Positions 1 to 6,903 of a DNA stretch of 7,003 nt are shown piece after piece (within the stretch, counting starts at the first letter, position 1; every line of letters begins with the position of its first letter). The stretch spans positions 1-7,003 of the forward strand of contig JAETTS010000129.1 in assembly GCA_021769025.1 (NCBI GenBank). Reading direction: 5' to 3'. This DNA comes from Enterocloster bolteae (GTDB lineage: Bacteria > Bacillota_A > Clostridia > Lachnospirales > Lachnospiraceae). The position numbers and the translations under genes were made by a program. Below the pieces are notes generated by a model. That model was not told where the DNA came from and did no database searches. It saw nothing but the letters and a program-made list of their open reading frames with translations.

Positions 1-2629
1 CGTCAACAATTCGCTTCAGCACCTTAAACCTGGCATATTCCCGGTTAAAATCCGAGAGAACCTGACCAAACACATTCGGATCCTGCCCCTCCTTTAATTT
101 TCTGCCCTGAAGCAGTTCAGCGGCCGGCCCCTCAAACGTCCTGGCCTCCACCCCTGATATGCTAACAGGAATCTCCGGCTCCTGCCTTGCAATCTCCGGT
201 TCCACCGTATTCTCCATAACCTGTCTGTGCTCCGGGAAAGACCACATGCCAATCCTCTCCCTGAACTGAATAAAACGAGTAAAAATATCGCTGCCTTCCC
301 CTGACCGATACTGCCGGTTTTGCTCAATATAATGATTTGCCGCACGGTTCAAATCCCCAGCCAGCTGATTACACAAAGCCGCTGCCACATCATTCATCCC
401 GTTTCTTTCCCGATTCAGACGATCCCTCATCTCCAACGCCCGGTCAGCATACGCTTCACTAGTCCGTATCGCCTCTCCCGCATCCTCGCACTGCCTTAAA
501 AACTCTCTGTACTCAGCCAGGATCTCCGGTGTGTTAATCCCATACTGACCCCGAATTTCCTCATCCGCCTCAATTCTTCTGTAAAGGTCATTCAAAATAA
601 CAAAATCATCAGTCCCCAAGCCAGGATACGTGATTCCCCCAAACGTAAATCCCCCTTCCCTCCACTGCTGCCGGTTCCTTTCGATTATTTCCTCCAGACC
701 TTTCTCCACCATGTTCCGGGCCAGCTGCTCCCTGGTCTGGCCTCTGGCCTCCACAAACAACATATTCCAGGAAACCCGGCTGGTCTCCTCCGGGGTATAC
801 AGTCGCTTCAACTCCTCCCTCATCTGAGGCACATTAAGAGAAGCCAGATGCTCCAGCACGCTGTCCAGAGAAAGTTCAAAATCCGTATTCCAACGAATAT
901 CCAGGTGCATGGTGTCACTTAATGTAATCTGCGCCTGAGATGTTTCCTCCCCACTCACAGACATGTAGGCAGCACGATACTTATAATCCCCATAAGTAGG
1001 CATATATTTAGGATCCCCTGCGAACATATTTCTCGCCATACCCTCTGCCATACATCCATTCTGATAGAACGTAACCAGCCGATCCAGTTCCTTGTCAAAT
1101 GGGTCATCCTCCCGAAACACTCCAGGCAGTTTCTTCATATATTTAATCAATTCAGAGAGCCCCTGCATATTCGTAAAATCATTCTCAAACTCTGCTGTAT
1201 GCTGCCCAATCTCCTGAGGACTGATAAGAAGGAATCCGCCTCCATACTTCCTCTTCAAATAACCCATCTGCCGCCACATCAGATCCTTAAACTGCCGAAG
1301 CCCCTCTAGGTTGCTCTGCTTGCACGCCTCCACCTGTTCCTGGTCAGCATCGTCTGCCGGCATGCGAACCAAATTTTGAATCATTGCATCGATCTGCTGC
1401 AGCGGTGTATTCTGCACTGCCTTCCACCGGGGAAGATTCGATATATGCCGGACAAAAGATTCACTCATCTCCACATTCATCCCGCTTACCCGATAATTCC
1501 TCTGACTCAGCCGTTCATACACAGGATCCCCTGGTTGATTATGCTGCCGGAAATACTGGGCATGCACAGAATTCTCAATATCTACGGCATTCTTTCCATA
1601 TTCCACCAGCGACGTATGCTGTAGGAAAAACTGCCTGACCGCCTTCGTATTCTCCCCCTGCCGCTTTTCCTCCATATAATCAAACGCAGCCTTTTCCGTC
1701 TGCTCCGTCCCCGTCAGTTCCTTCCTGGTGCGGCAAAACTCTGCCTGCTGCTGGAGAATCACCAGATTCTTCTGCTCCAGAGTATCGTTCTCACTGTACC
1801 GCACAGAAATCTCCGACTGGTAATGAGTCCGGTAATAAGGATTCATTATCACCTTCCTCTGAATCTCATAATAATTCTGAATCTTTTCCCCGATACTCAG
1901 CTTAACATCCAAATCCGCCCTCTCATCCTCAGAAAGGTTCGCCAGAAAATCCGGCCGCGTACGTATAAGCAGCCTCATAGCATCTGTCTTCCCCGCAATC
2001 TCCTCCATACGCCCGCTTTCAGCCGCGAAGGCCTTATCATCACTTAAATCCAGGTTAAAATCAAGGGCCATAAACTGGCGGAAACACTCCTGCCCCACCC
2101 TGGCCTCAAAATGTCCTCCGTTATTTATATTGTGAAGAATATAGCGGTTCTGGGCCTTATCCTCCGTCAGAAACTGGCACACCGCATTCTGCTCCAGAAA
2201 AGACATATCCCCAAAATCCACTGCCACATCCTGTCTTCTCCTCTTAAGTTCCTCCTCCCTCTGATGCCTGGCCTGCTCTACTTCCTCAGCATTCAGCCTT
2301 TTCCGGCGCAGCGCTGACCCCCACATCTTAGAACGGACATTCCTTTTAGAAGCACTCTTGGTCTCCGTAAAAACCTGAGGAAGAGATCGGTTCAAGATAC
2401 TCTGCCGGGGCATAACAATCTGGCTCTCCGCAACCATCCCCTGCGTCCGCAGTTCCCTCTGCTGCTGTGCCCGTTCATTCTCCTCTATCTCCCGGCGCAG
2501 CTGCTCCAGCTCATTTAGTTCCCGACGCTCTACCTCCACCGGCTGATTCATACGCTGCTCCACCTGCCGGTTCTGGCTCTGTACCTGCAAATTCCCGCCT
2601 CCCGCTGCATTCATTCCTCCATTTGGCAT
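1..2629 (-). CDS. Large Glu/Gln/Arg-rich helical protein of unknown function, C-terminus off the left edge
   Basis: I do not recognise the family. The reading frame stays open for 876 codons from an ATG at 2629 to the window edge, with no stop or frameshift, so the gene is partial at its 3' end. The start is well supported: an AGAAGGAGGAG ribosome binding site at 2637-2647 sits nine bases upstream. The first ~20 residues are Gly/Asn/Gln-rich. Charged, probably coiled-coil stretches follow at about 31-62 and 113-135, with a basic patch (KMWGSALRRKRLN) at 101-113 between them. The rest is mixed helical and hydrophilic, with Trp/Tyr-rich patches near 250-275, 545-580 and 655-670. No signal peptide, membrane segment or known catalytic motif is visible. 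It lies 68 bases downstream of the eCIS-type ATPase gene on the same strand with no terminator between, so co-transcription is likely. Cargo, a structural part or an ATPase client are all possible; the choice is inference. Confidence 0.88.
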   Translation of the reverse strand, partial: MPNGGMNAAGGGNLQVQSQNRQVEQRMNQPVEVERRELNELEQLRREIEENERAQQQRELRTQGMVAESQIVMPRQSILNRSLPQVFTETKSASKRNVRSKMWGSALRRKRLNAEEVEQARHQREEELKRRRQDVAVDFGDMSFLEQNAVCQFLTEDKAQNRYILHNINNGGHFEARVGQECFRQFMALDFNLDLSDDKAFAAESGRMEEIAGKTDAMRLLIRTRPDFLANLSEDERADLDVKLSIGEKIQNYYEIQRKVIMNPYYRTHYQSEISVRYSENDTLEQKNLVILQQQAEFCRTRKELTGTEQTEKAAFDYMEEKRQGENTKAVRQFFLQHTSLVEYGKNAVDIENSVHAQYFRQHNQPGDPVYERLSQRNYRVSGMNVEMSESFVRHISNLPRWKAVQNTPLQQIDAMIQNLVRMPADDADQEQVEACKQSNLEGLRQFKDLMWRQMGYLKRKYGGGFLLISPQEIGQHTAEFENDFTNMQGLSELIKYMKKLPGVFREDDPFDKELDRLVTFYQNGCMAEGMARNMFAGDPKYMPTYGDYKYRAAYMSVSGEETSQAQITLSDTMHLDIRWNTDFELSLDSVLEHLASLNVPQMREELKRLYTPEETSRVSWNMLFVEARGQTREQLARNMVEKGLEEIIERNRQQWREGGFTFGGITYPGLGTDDFVILNDLYRRIEADEEIRGQYGINTPEILAEYREFLRQCEDAGEAIRTSEAYADRALEMRDRLNRERNGMNDVAAALCNQLAGDLNRAANHYIEQNRQYRSGEGSDIFTRFIQFRERIGMWSFPEHRQVMENTVEPEIARQEPEIPVSISGVEARTFEGPAAELLQGRKLKEGQDPNVFGQVLSDFNREYARFKVLKRIVD

Positions 2630-2697
2630 AAAATTACTCCTCCTTCTATACGTTCATCCACTCCATGAATCCTTCCCGTCCGTCCCCCAGACATCGC

Positions 2698-5085
2698 CTA
2701 CAGTCCAATTAAAGATGCATAAGGCTCAAAATCAGATCTGGTAAACACCTTCCCTGTCTTTACAAACTCATACCGGATAGCCTGCAAATAATGTTTCATA
2801 CACACCTCCCTGCCATCCCCATCTGCCGCAGCCAGAAAAGCCGCATTCAAAATACAGTTCTTAATATTTCCCCCCACAAACTCAAACTTCTCCGCCAGAA
2901 AACGAATATCCACATCCTCCCCCAAAGGCGTACCCTTAGGAATGGTAGTCCGCCACAACATCTCCCTGGTATCCGCATCCGGAAACTGAAACTCTACAAT
3001 ATACTTCATACGTCTGAAAAAAGCCGGGTCAATATTGTGTTTGTAGTTGGTAGCCAAAACAGACACTCCGTCATACGCCTCCACCTCCTGCAAAAGCAAA
3101 GCCGTTTTATTATTATTGGATGCCTGGTTGCTCCCCCCGTCATCTGACCGCTTGGCAAACAATGTATCACACTCGTCAAAAAATAAGACCACATTACACT
3201 TTTTCGCCTCCCGGAAAATCATAGAGATAGACTTTTCCGTCTCACCCACATACTTATCAATTACCTTAGACAAATCCACCCGGTACAGCTCCAGATTCAG
3301 CTCATGGGCAATTACCTGGGCGCACATAGACTTTCCTGTTCCCGGAGCCCCGAACAATAAGATAGAAAGCCCCCTTCCATAAGGGTACTTCTTCGTATAA
3401 TTCCAGTTGTCATACACCCGTTTCCTGAAATTCATCTGGTCGATAGCATGCCCCAGAGTCTCCCTCTGATCCCGGTTCATCACAATGTCTTCAAACCCAA
3501 AATTCGCCTTTACCTTCGTAGCCTTCTGAGTTAGCTCCGAACTCATCTGGTTGTTGCAGCCTTTAAAAAGCGTATTCCTGGGAATCACAACCTCCTTATC
3601 CATAGTGGCAAAGCTTCTGGCCTGCTTAAGAGCCGCTTTAATCTTCCCTGGCGTAAACAAAAACTTGGTAGCCATCTCCAGAAGATCCACCTCCTTTGCC
3701 AGCGCATACCCCTTTGAAAAATAGTTCCAGCACTCCTCCCTCTCCTGGTTAGACGGCGTAGGCAGCTCCAGCTCCGTAAACTCCTCCTTGGTCATCTCCT
3801 TCAAAGGCAGCCTCTCCCTGCTTACAGCAAACACCATCAGCCCCCGCTGCGTCAGTCTGGAAAACGCCAGATCCATATATCCGAAAAACTTATCCTTCTC
3901 CTCCTCCCGGTAAGACAAATCGTCCAGGCAACAGCAGGCATTTGTCAGAATACATTCCCTTGTCACCGCCCACAGAGCCTTGTCTACGAATGAAAAATCA
4001 TAGACAAACAATTTTTTACAGTTGATGGAGATAGCCCTCATTCCATGATTTCTACAGAAATGCTTTACAAAAAACTTCCGTCCGCTTCCCTCATCTCCAA
4101 AATAGGCAAAGATCCTGCCGCCCTCCCCATAAGATATTTCCATGGCCTCCAGTACTCCCTGGTTAGCCAGAATCGGATCCAATTCTTCATCCGTAGTCAG
4201 CATCTGGAAGAACCGGTCATAATTCTCATCCAACCTCATGGGATTCTTGCCAAACAGATAATCAATCATCCGCTTATCCGGCGAAACCACGGTAGAAAAA
4301 GGCATGTTGTCCTGAACCCGCAAATCCAGAACCGGCAGAAGTTGTTCCAGGCACACCGACATGTCCCCGTAAGCCCCCGTAATAGAAAACTGGTCTCCAT
4401 AGTACAATTTTGCCGCGGACTCAATGGTAGGCGCCGGCAGCCCTCCATTCTCATTGATTACCTGAAAAACACCGGCATAATCTGTCTGAGTAGACGACAA
4501 GATCCCACAGGCCAGACAGAAAACAGTAAAGTTTTCGTAGTCCATCTTCTTACACAGCTGATAGAAAGGAAGGGAGATCCCATTTTCCAGAGCCAGCTCC
4601 GCCCTGGCACCTATGTAATCCACCATCTCCTCCACAGAAAGCTCCTTAGGTGAATCCCCGATGTTCTCCCTCAATGCCTGGCTGCTTTCCATGGCAAAAT
4701 CCGAGAACAGCGCATCCAAATCCAGAAAATCATCATCCCCTTCAGAAGCTTTTTCCTCCTGCCTCCAGTCATTCCCCACCGTCCCCTGTATTTCGCCGCC
4801 CGCCTCCTCAGCCCAGCTTACTTTTTCCTGGCTGTCCAGAAAACGCTCAATCTTCTCAATACAGACATCATGGGCAATCTCCAAGTCCGGATACAGAACA
4901 TTCTTATATCCACCCTCCCCTGTGGCATAGACTTGTTTCAGATTCGCCAGGTACCGGTTCAACCCCTCATTCACACTGGCAAATAAAAACTCCATATATT
5001 CCTCATAGCTGCCAAACGGCTGGTCATTTCCTACACTGCCAAACAGATTCTCCATACTCCCTAACATTCCTTTCCCTTCTCTCAT
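2698..5085 (-). CDS. Two-domain AAA ATPase, extracellular contractile injection system (Afp15/Pvc15) type
   Basis: The 795-residue protein carries a canonical C-terminal AAA domain: Walker A GAPGTGKS (579-586), aromatic pore-loop candidate KYVG (611-614), Walker B VVLFFDECD (632-640), sensor 1 ATN (678-680), arginine fingers R691/R692, and a sensor-2 helix after VGGN (737-740). The first AAA-like domain is degenerate: GDEGSGRK (330-337) replaces Walker A and CCCLDD (384-389) Walker B. Before it, residues 151-280 contain a helical module and a winged-helix-like segment ending in MIDYLFG (273-279), as in eCIS ATPases. Residues 1-150 add a helical segment and an acidic linker (about 110-130). 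In known eCIS this cytoplasmic ATPase is associated with cargo loading or particle assembly. The start is uncertain. The first ATG has only a weak GAGGG three bases upstream; Met8 (5064) has AGAAGG at seven bases and may be the true start, giving 788 residues. The gene begins 11 bases after the stop of the small upstream gene. The eCIS assignment rests on domain layout and remembered family features, not on a search. Confidence 0.9.
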   Translation of the reverse strand: MREGKGMLGSMENLFGSVGNDQPFGSYEEYMEFLFASVNEGLNRYLANLKQVYATGEGGYKNVLYPDLEIAHDVCIEKIERFLDSQEKVSWAEEAGGEIQGTVGNDWRQEEKASEGDDDFLDLDALFSDFAMESSQALRENIGDSPKELSVEEMVDYIGARAELALENGISLPFYQLCKKMDYENFTVFCLACGILSSTQTDYAGVFQVINENGGLPAPTIESAAKLYYGDQFSITGAYGDMSVCLEQLLPVLDLRVQDNMPFSTVVSPDKRMIDYLFGKNPMRLDENYDRFFQMLTTDEELDPILANQGVLEAMEISYGEGGRIFAYFGDEGSGRKFFVKHFCRNHGMRAISINCKKLFVYDFSFVDKALWAVTRECILTNACCCLDDLSYREEEKDKFFGYMDLAFSRLTQRGLMVFAVSRERLPLKEMTKEEFTELELPTPSNQEREECWNYFSKGYALAKEVDLLEMATKFLFTPGKIKAALKQARSFATMDKEVVIPRNTLFKGCNNQMSSELTQKATKVKANFGFEDIVMNRDQRETLGHAIDQMNFRKRVYDNWNYTKKYPYGRGLSILLFGAPGTGKSMCAQVIAHELNLELYRVDLSKVIDKYVGETEKSISMIFREAKKCNVVLFFDECDTLFAKRSDDGGSNQASNNNKTALLLQEVEAYDGVSVLATNYKHNIDPAFFRRMKYIVEFQFPDADTREMLWRTTIPKGTPLGEDVDIRFLAEKFEFVGGNIKNCILNAAFLAAADGDGREVCMKHYLQAIRYEFVKTGKVFTRSDFEPYASLIGL

Positions 5086-5096
5086 TTTCCCTCAGC

Positions 5097-5321
5097 CTAT
5101 GGCCCGGTACTGGTGCTGTCAAAGATTGCCTTTTCATCAAATATACTTTTCCTGGAATTGATGCCCTCCAGTTTTCCCTGATGAAAAGCTCCCGCTTGCC
5201 GGTTCAATGGCTCCTGCCGTTTCCATGAAGCATAGGACATGGTTTCCTCTTCCTGGAAAGTGCCAGTCTGTTTTCCTTTTTTCTCATTGCGATTGCGGAT
5301 CAGCCGTTCCGTAACACCCAT
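5097..5321 (-). CDS. Small basic hydrophilic protein, first gene of the ATPase operon
   Basis: This 74-residue product has no recognised family. It is rich in Lys, Arg, Glu and Gln, has no cysteine, signal peptide or membrane segment, and looks largely disordered. Support for a real gene comes from position: a GGAGG ribosome binding site at 5329-5333 lies seven bases before the ATG, an extended -10 element lies about 36 bases upstream of the start, and the stop is 11 bases before the ATPase start. An in-frame internal ATG at 5240 (Met28, MSYASWKRQ) also has a GAGG-type site five bases upstream, so a 47-residue product is possible. It could be a small adaptor or assembly partner of the ATPase, but nothing in the sequence shows a function. 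It could also be a translated leader. Confidence 0.62.
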   Translation of the reverse strand: MGVTERLIRNRNEKKGKQTGTFQEEETMSYASWKRQEPLNRQAGAFHQGKLEGINSRKSIFDEKAIFDSTSTGP

Positions 5322-5356
5322 CCCATTTCCTCCGTGCCGAAAAATTCATTACCTAT

Positions 5357-5385
5357 ACTATAGCACACCTACCCATATAACCGAA
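5357..5385 (-). promoter_or_regulatory. Probable extended -10 promoter for the minus-strand ATPase operon
   Basis: On the minus strand the extended -10 TGCTATAGT occupies 5365-5357. With a 17-base spacer the -35 position (5385-5380) reads TTCGGT, a poor match to TTGACA. Transcription would start near 5350, leaving a leader of about 30 bases that contains the GGAGG site of the first gene. A good extended -10 with a poor -35 is typical of weak or activator-assisted promoters; that reading is inference. Confidence 0.5.
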
Positions 5386-5392
5386 CCTAGCC

Positions 5393-5417
5393 AAACGGCC
5401 AGTCTTGCCAGCGGTTT
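5393..5417. repeat. Imperfect inverted repeat between the divergent promoters (candidate operator)
   Basis: AAACGGC (5393-5399) and GCGGTTT (5411-5417) are reverse complements at six of seven positions around an 11-base centre. GCCAG also occurs twice nearby, nine bases apart (5398-5402 is GCCAG; 5407-5411 is GCCAG). The repeat lies upstream of the -35 of the minus-strand promoter and about 17 bases upstream of the -35 of the plus-strand promoter, where a shared regulator could bind. Such short imperfect dyads also arise by chance. Confidence 0.25.
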
Positions 5418-5433
5418 CCCCCATGTTCCCTCA

Positions 5434-5462
5434 TTGTCATTAAAACCCAATTATGTTATGAT
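5434..5462 (+). promoter_or_regulatory. Sigma-A-type promoter for the kinase-like/SH3 pair
   Basis: TTGTCA (5434-5439) and TATGAT (5457-5462) are separated by exactly 17 bases; each hexamer differs from the vegetative consensus at one position. The start point would be near 5469, giving an AT-rich leader of about 57 bases before the ATG at 5527. The adjacent A-rich run (5463-5470) fits an easily melted start region. This is the best promoter match in the window and implies constitutive housekeeping-sigma transcription unless the neighbouring inverted repeat binds a repressor. Confidence 0.72.
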
Positions 5463-5526
5463 AAAAAAAATTACAACTCTATAAAAATTTTAAACTGTTC
5501 CAAAAAACATCAGAAAGGACTTCCTA

Positions 5527-6372
5527 ATGAATACCACTCAAAAAAGCCTTCTGGCATGTTCCGCCATATGCTATGCGCTGGTACTTTTCAGCTTTTTAAA
5601 CTCAAGTCTGTGGCTGGTTCTCATATTCTTTATCCTCCATAGCCTGTCCCTGCTATACTTTACCTATCTTACCTATTCATACAGTCAGGCACCACAGATA
5701 GAAGAAGAACTGTCCACCCTAAAAGAACAATGCAAACAGTTGGCCAACGAAAATACCCGGCTTACTTCCCAACTATCCCAGGCTCATAAAGAGAACCAAC
5801 AACTAAAAACCATTCAAAACGACCTGGAAGCCGCCCGGCAAGAACTGGCGACCGCCTCCAAAGAACCCGCTCCCGAAGATGCCCTGTTCCCTCTTCTTCC
5901 TCCTATCGACCAGGATGCAGAGAACCAGGAGACCATCAATATCATCCAGGTAGCAAACGATACCATTCAGGAGTTCCTGCCATTCTCCGCAAAAGAAGAG
6001 ATACAGATCCTGGTATCCGCATCCACAGAAACATTGCTGGTAAAGGCCAGCAGTCAGCGGATCCGTATCCTGTTCCGCAACATAATAGACAACTCCATAA
6101 AATACATGAACCAGCCTGGAACCCTGGTTATTACCATTTCCACAGTAGGAGACGATATCTTCATCGTCCTGAAAGACAATGGCAAAGGACTTCCCGCAAC
6201 AGAGACGCCACACATCTTTGAGATAAACTATCAAGGTTCCAACCGAATCAGTGGCAACGGCTTAGGGCTTACCCAGGCTAAAGCCATCGTAGATTCCTAC
6301 GGCGGCACCATATATGCCAAGAGTACCGAAGGAAAAGGTATGGGCATCTACATCCAGATTCCCATTCAATAA
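5527..6372 (+). CDS. Membrane-bound histidine-kinase-like ATPase without a visible phosphoacceptor domain
   Basis: The 281-residue protein starts at an ATG preceded by AGAAAGGA (5512-5519) at seven bases. Two hydrophobic helices (about 7-25 and 27-50) form a membrane hairpin with almost no external loop. A long coiled coil (about 57-112) and a Pro/acidic linker (113-132) follow. Residues 135-280 form a GHKL-type ATP-binding domain: N box FRNIIDNSIKY (183-193), G1 box DNGKG (217-221), G2 box GNGLGL (243-248), and a terminal GKGMG (269-273). In ordinary sensor kinases a dimerisation helix with an HE-T/N-P motif precedes the N box; none is present, and the only coiled-coil histidine, H87, sits in an unrelated context. 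No response regulator is adjacent in the window. It may be a non-canonical kinase, a membrane ATPase, or a partner of another kinase. The SH3-domain gene follows 15 bases downstream, so the two probably form one operon and one membrane complex. Confidence 0.87.
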   Translation: MNTTQKSLLACSAICYALVLFSFLNSSLWLVLIFFILHSLSLLYFTYLTYSYSQAPQIEEELSTLKEQCKQLANENTRLTSQLSQAHKENQQLKTIQNDLEAARQELATASKEPAPEDALFPLLPPIDQDAENQETINIIQVANDTIQEFLPFSAKEEIQILVSASTETLLVKASSQRIRILFRNIIDNSIKYMNQPGTLVITISTVGDDIFIVLKDNGKGLPATETPHIFEINYQGSNRISGNGLGLTQAKAIVDSYGGTIYAKSTEGKGMGIYIQIPIQ

Positions 6373-6387
6373 AGGAGGTAATTACCC

Positions 6388-6903
6388 ATGAAAAAAAGCA
6401 AACTCTCCATGGCGGCAGTCATGGCCTTCTATATAGCAGCTGGTATTCTGGCCTGTACTGTCTTCTTCCTGCAAGGCTCCTCCCTCACAGGAGAAGAAGC
6501 CTCCGCTCAGACAGAGCTTTACGATATCAAGCCCCAACTGTCTCAGGCTTCACAACCTGCAGATTCCGATGCCACAGCTTCACAGCCAGAGACTTCCCTG
6601 GCCGAATCCGAATCAGCGCCAGAAATGTCTGAGGCGGCCCATTCAGAATCTGCCGATGACATAGAAGAAGAAACCAGGTATTATTCGTTTGTTACATTAA
6701 ACTTTGCAGGTAATCTCCATGTGCGGGAGACAGCCAGTATAAACGGTAAAATCATTGCCCGGTTCTCCCCCGGAGTCACTGGATACGTCATAGAACGAGG
6801 GCCCGCGTGGAGTTTAGTTACCTCCGGGGATATTACGGGGTATGTGTTCAATGAATATTTGGAGTTTCAGGAGATTCCTGAAGAGGAGTATCCGTTGCAG
6901 TGA
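6388..6903 (+). CDS. Membrane-anchored protein with an extracytoplasmic bacterial SH3 domain
   Basis: The 171-residue product has a short basic start (MKKSK), one hydrophobic helix (about 8-29), a low-complexity Ser/Ala/Glu/Gln linker (about 31-95) and a C-terminal SH3b-like domain (about 98-158) with the typical NLHVRETAS start, WSLV core and GYVFNEYL end. SH3b domains in Gram-positive bacteria often bind peptidoglycan or protein ligands outside the membrane, so the expected topology is an N-terminal anchor, a wall-spanning linker and an external domain. Cys23 has ILAC before it, but hydrophobic residues continue after it, so a transmembrane anchor is favoured over a lipoprotein. A strong AAGGAGG site at 6372-6378 overlaps the stop of the preceding gene and lies nine bases before the ATG, which suggests translational coupling. 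With the upstream membrane ATPase it could form a wall-sensing pair; this is inference. From about codon 135 the third positions become richer in G and T than in the first part of the gene. Confidence 0.87.
   Translation: MKKSKLSMAAVMAFYIAAGILACTVFFLQGSSLTGEEASAQTELYDIKPQLSQASQPADSDATASQPETSLAESESAPEMSEAAHSESADDIEEETRYYSFVTLNFAGNLHVRETASINGKIIARFSPGVTGYVIERGPAWSLVTSGDITGYVFNEYLEFQEIPEEEYPLQ

Noticed and set aside
1376..1638. Two overlapping plus-strand frames of 82-84 codons inside the large unknown gene
   Set aside because: Both are antisense shadows of a continuous 876-codon frame and show no start signals.
2630..2697. Terminator or small gene between the ATPase and the large protein
   Set aside because: No stem-loop with a T run is visible, and the short frame from an ATG near 2694 only overlaps the ribosome binding site region without its own start signal.
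4045..5228. Two long plus-strand reading frames (about 202 and 192 codons) opposite the ATPase gene
   Set aside because: They lie antisense to conserved AAA coding sequence, lack good ribosome binding sites, and have Pro/His/Ser/Leu-rich sequences typical of the complement of Glu/Gly-rich codons.
5779..5796. H87 of the kinase-like protein as a phosphoacceptor histidine
   Set aside because: Its context (SQAHKENQQ) lacks the acidic residue and the Thr/Asn-Pro pattern of HisKA-type motifs and sits within a regular coiled coil.
5803..6234. 143-codon minus-strand frame opposite the kinase-like gene
   Set aside because: It is the antisense of the coiled coil and N/G1 box region; the Cys/Gly/Val-rich sequence shows no domain and no ribosome binding site.
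6388..6460. Lipoprotein signal at Cys23 of the SH3 protein
   Set aside because: Leu at -2 is a poor lipobox residue and the hydrophobic helix continues past the cysteine, so a membrane anchor fits better.
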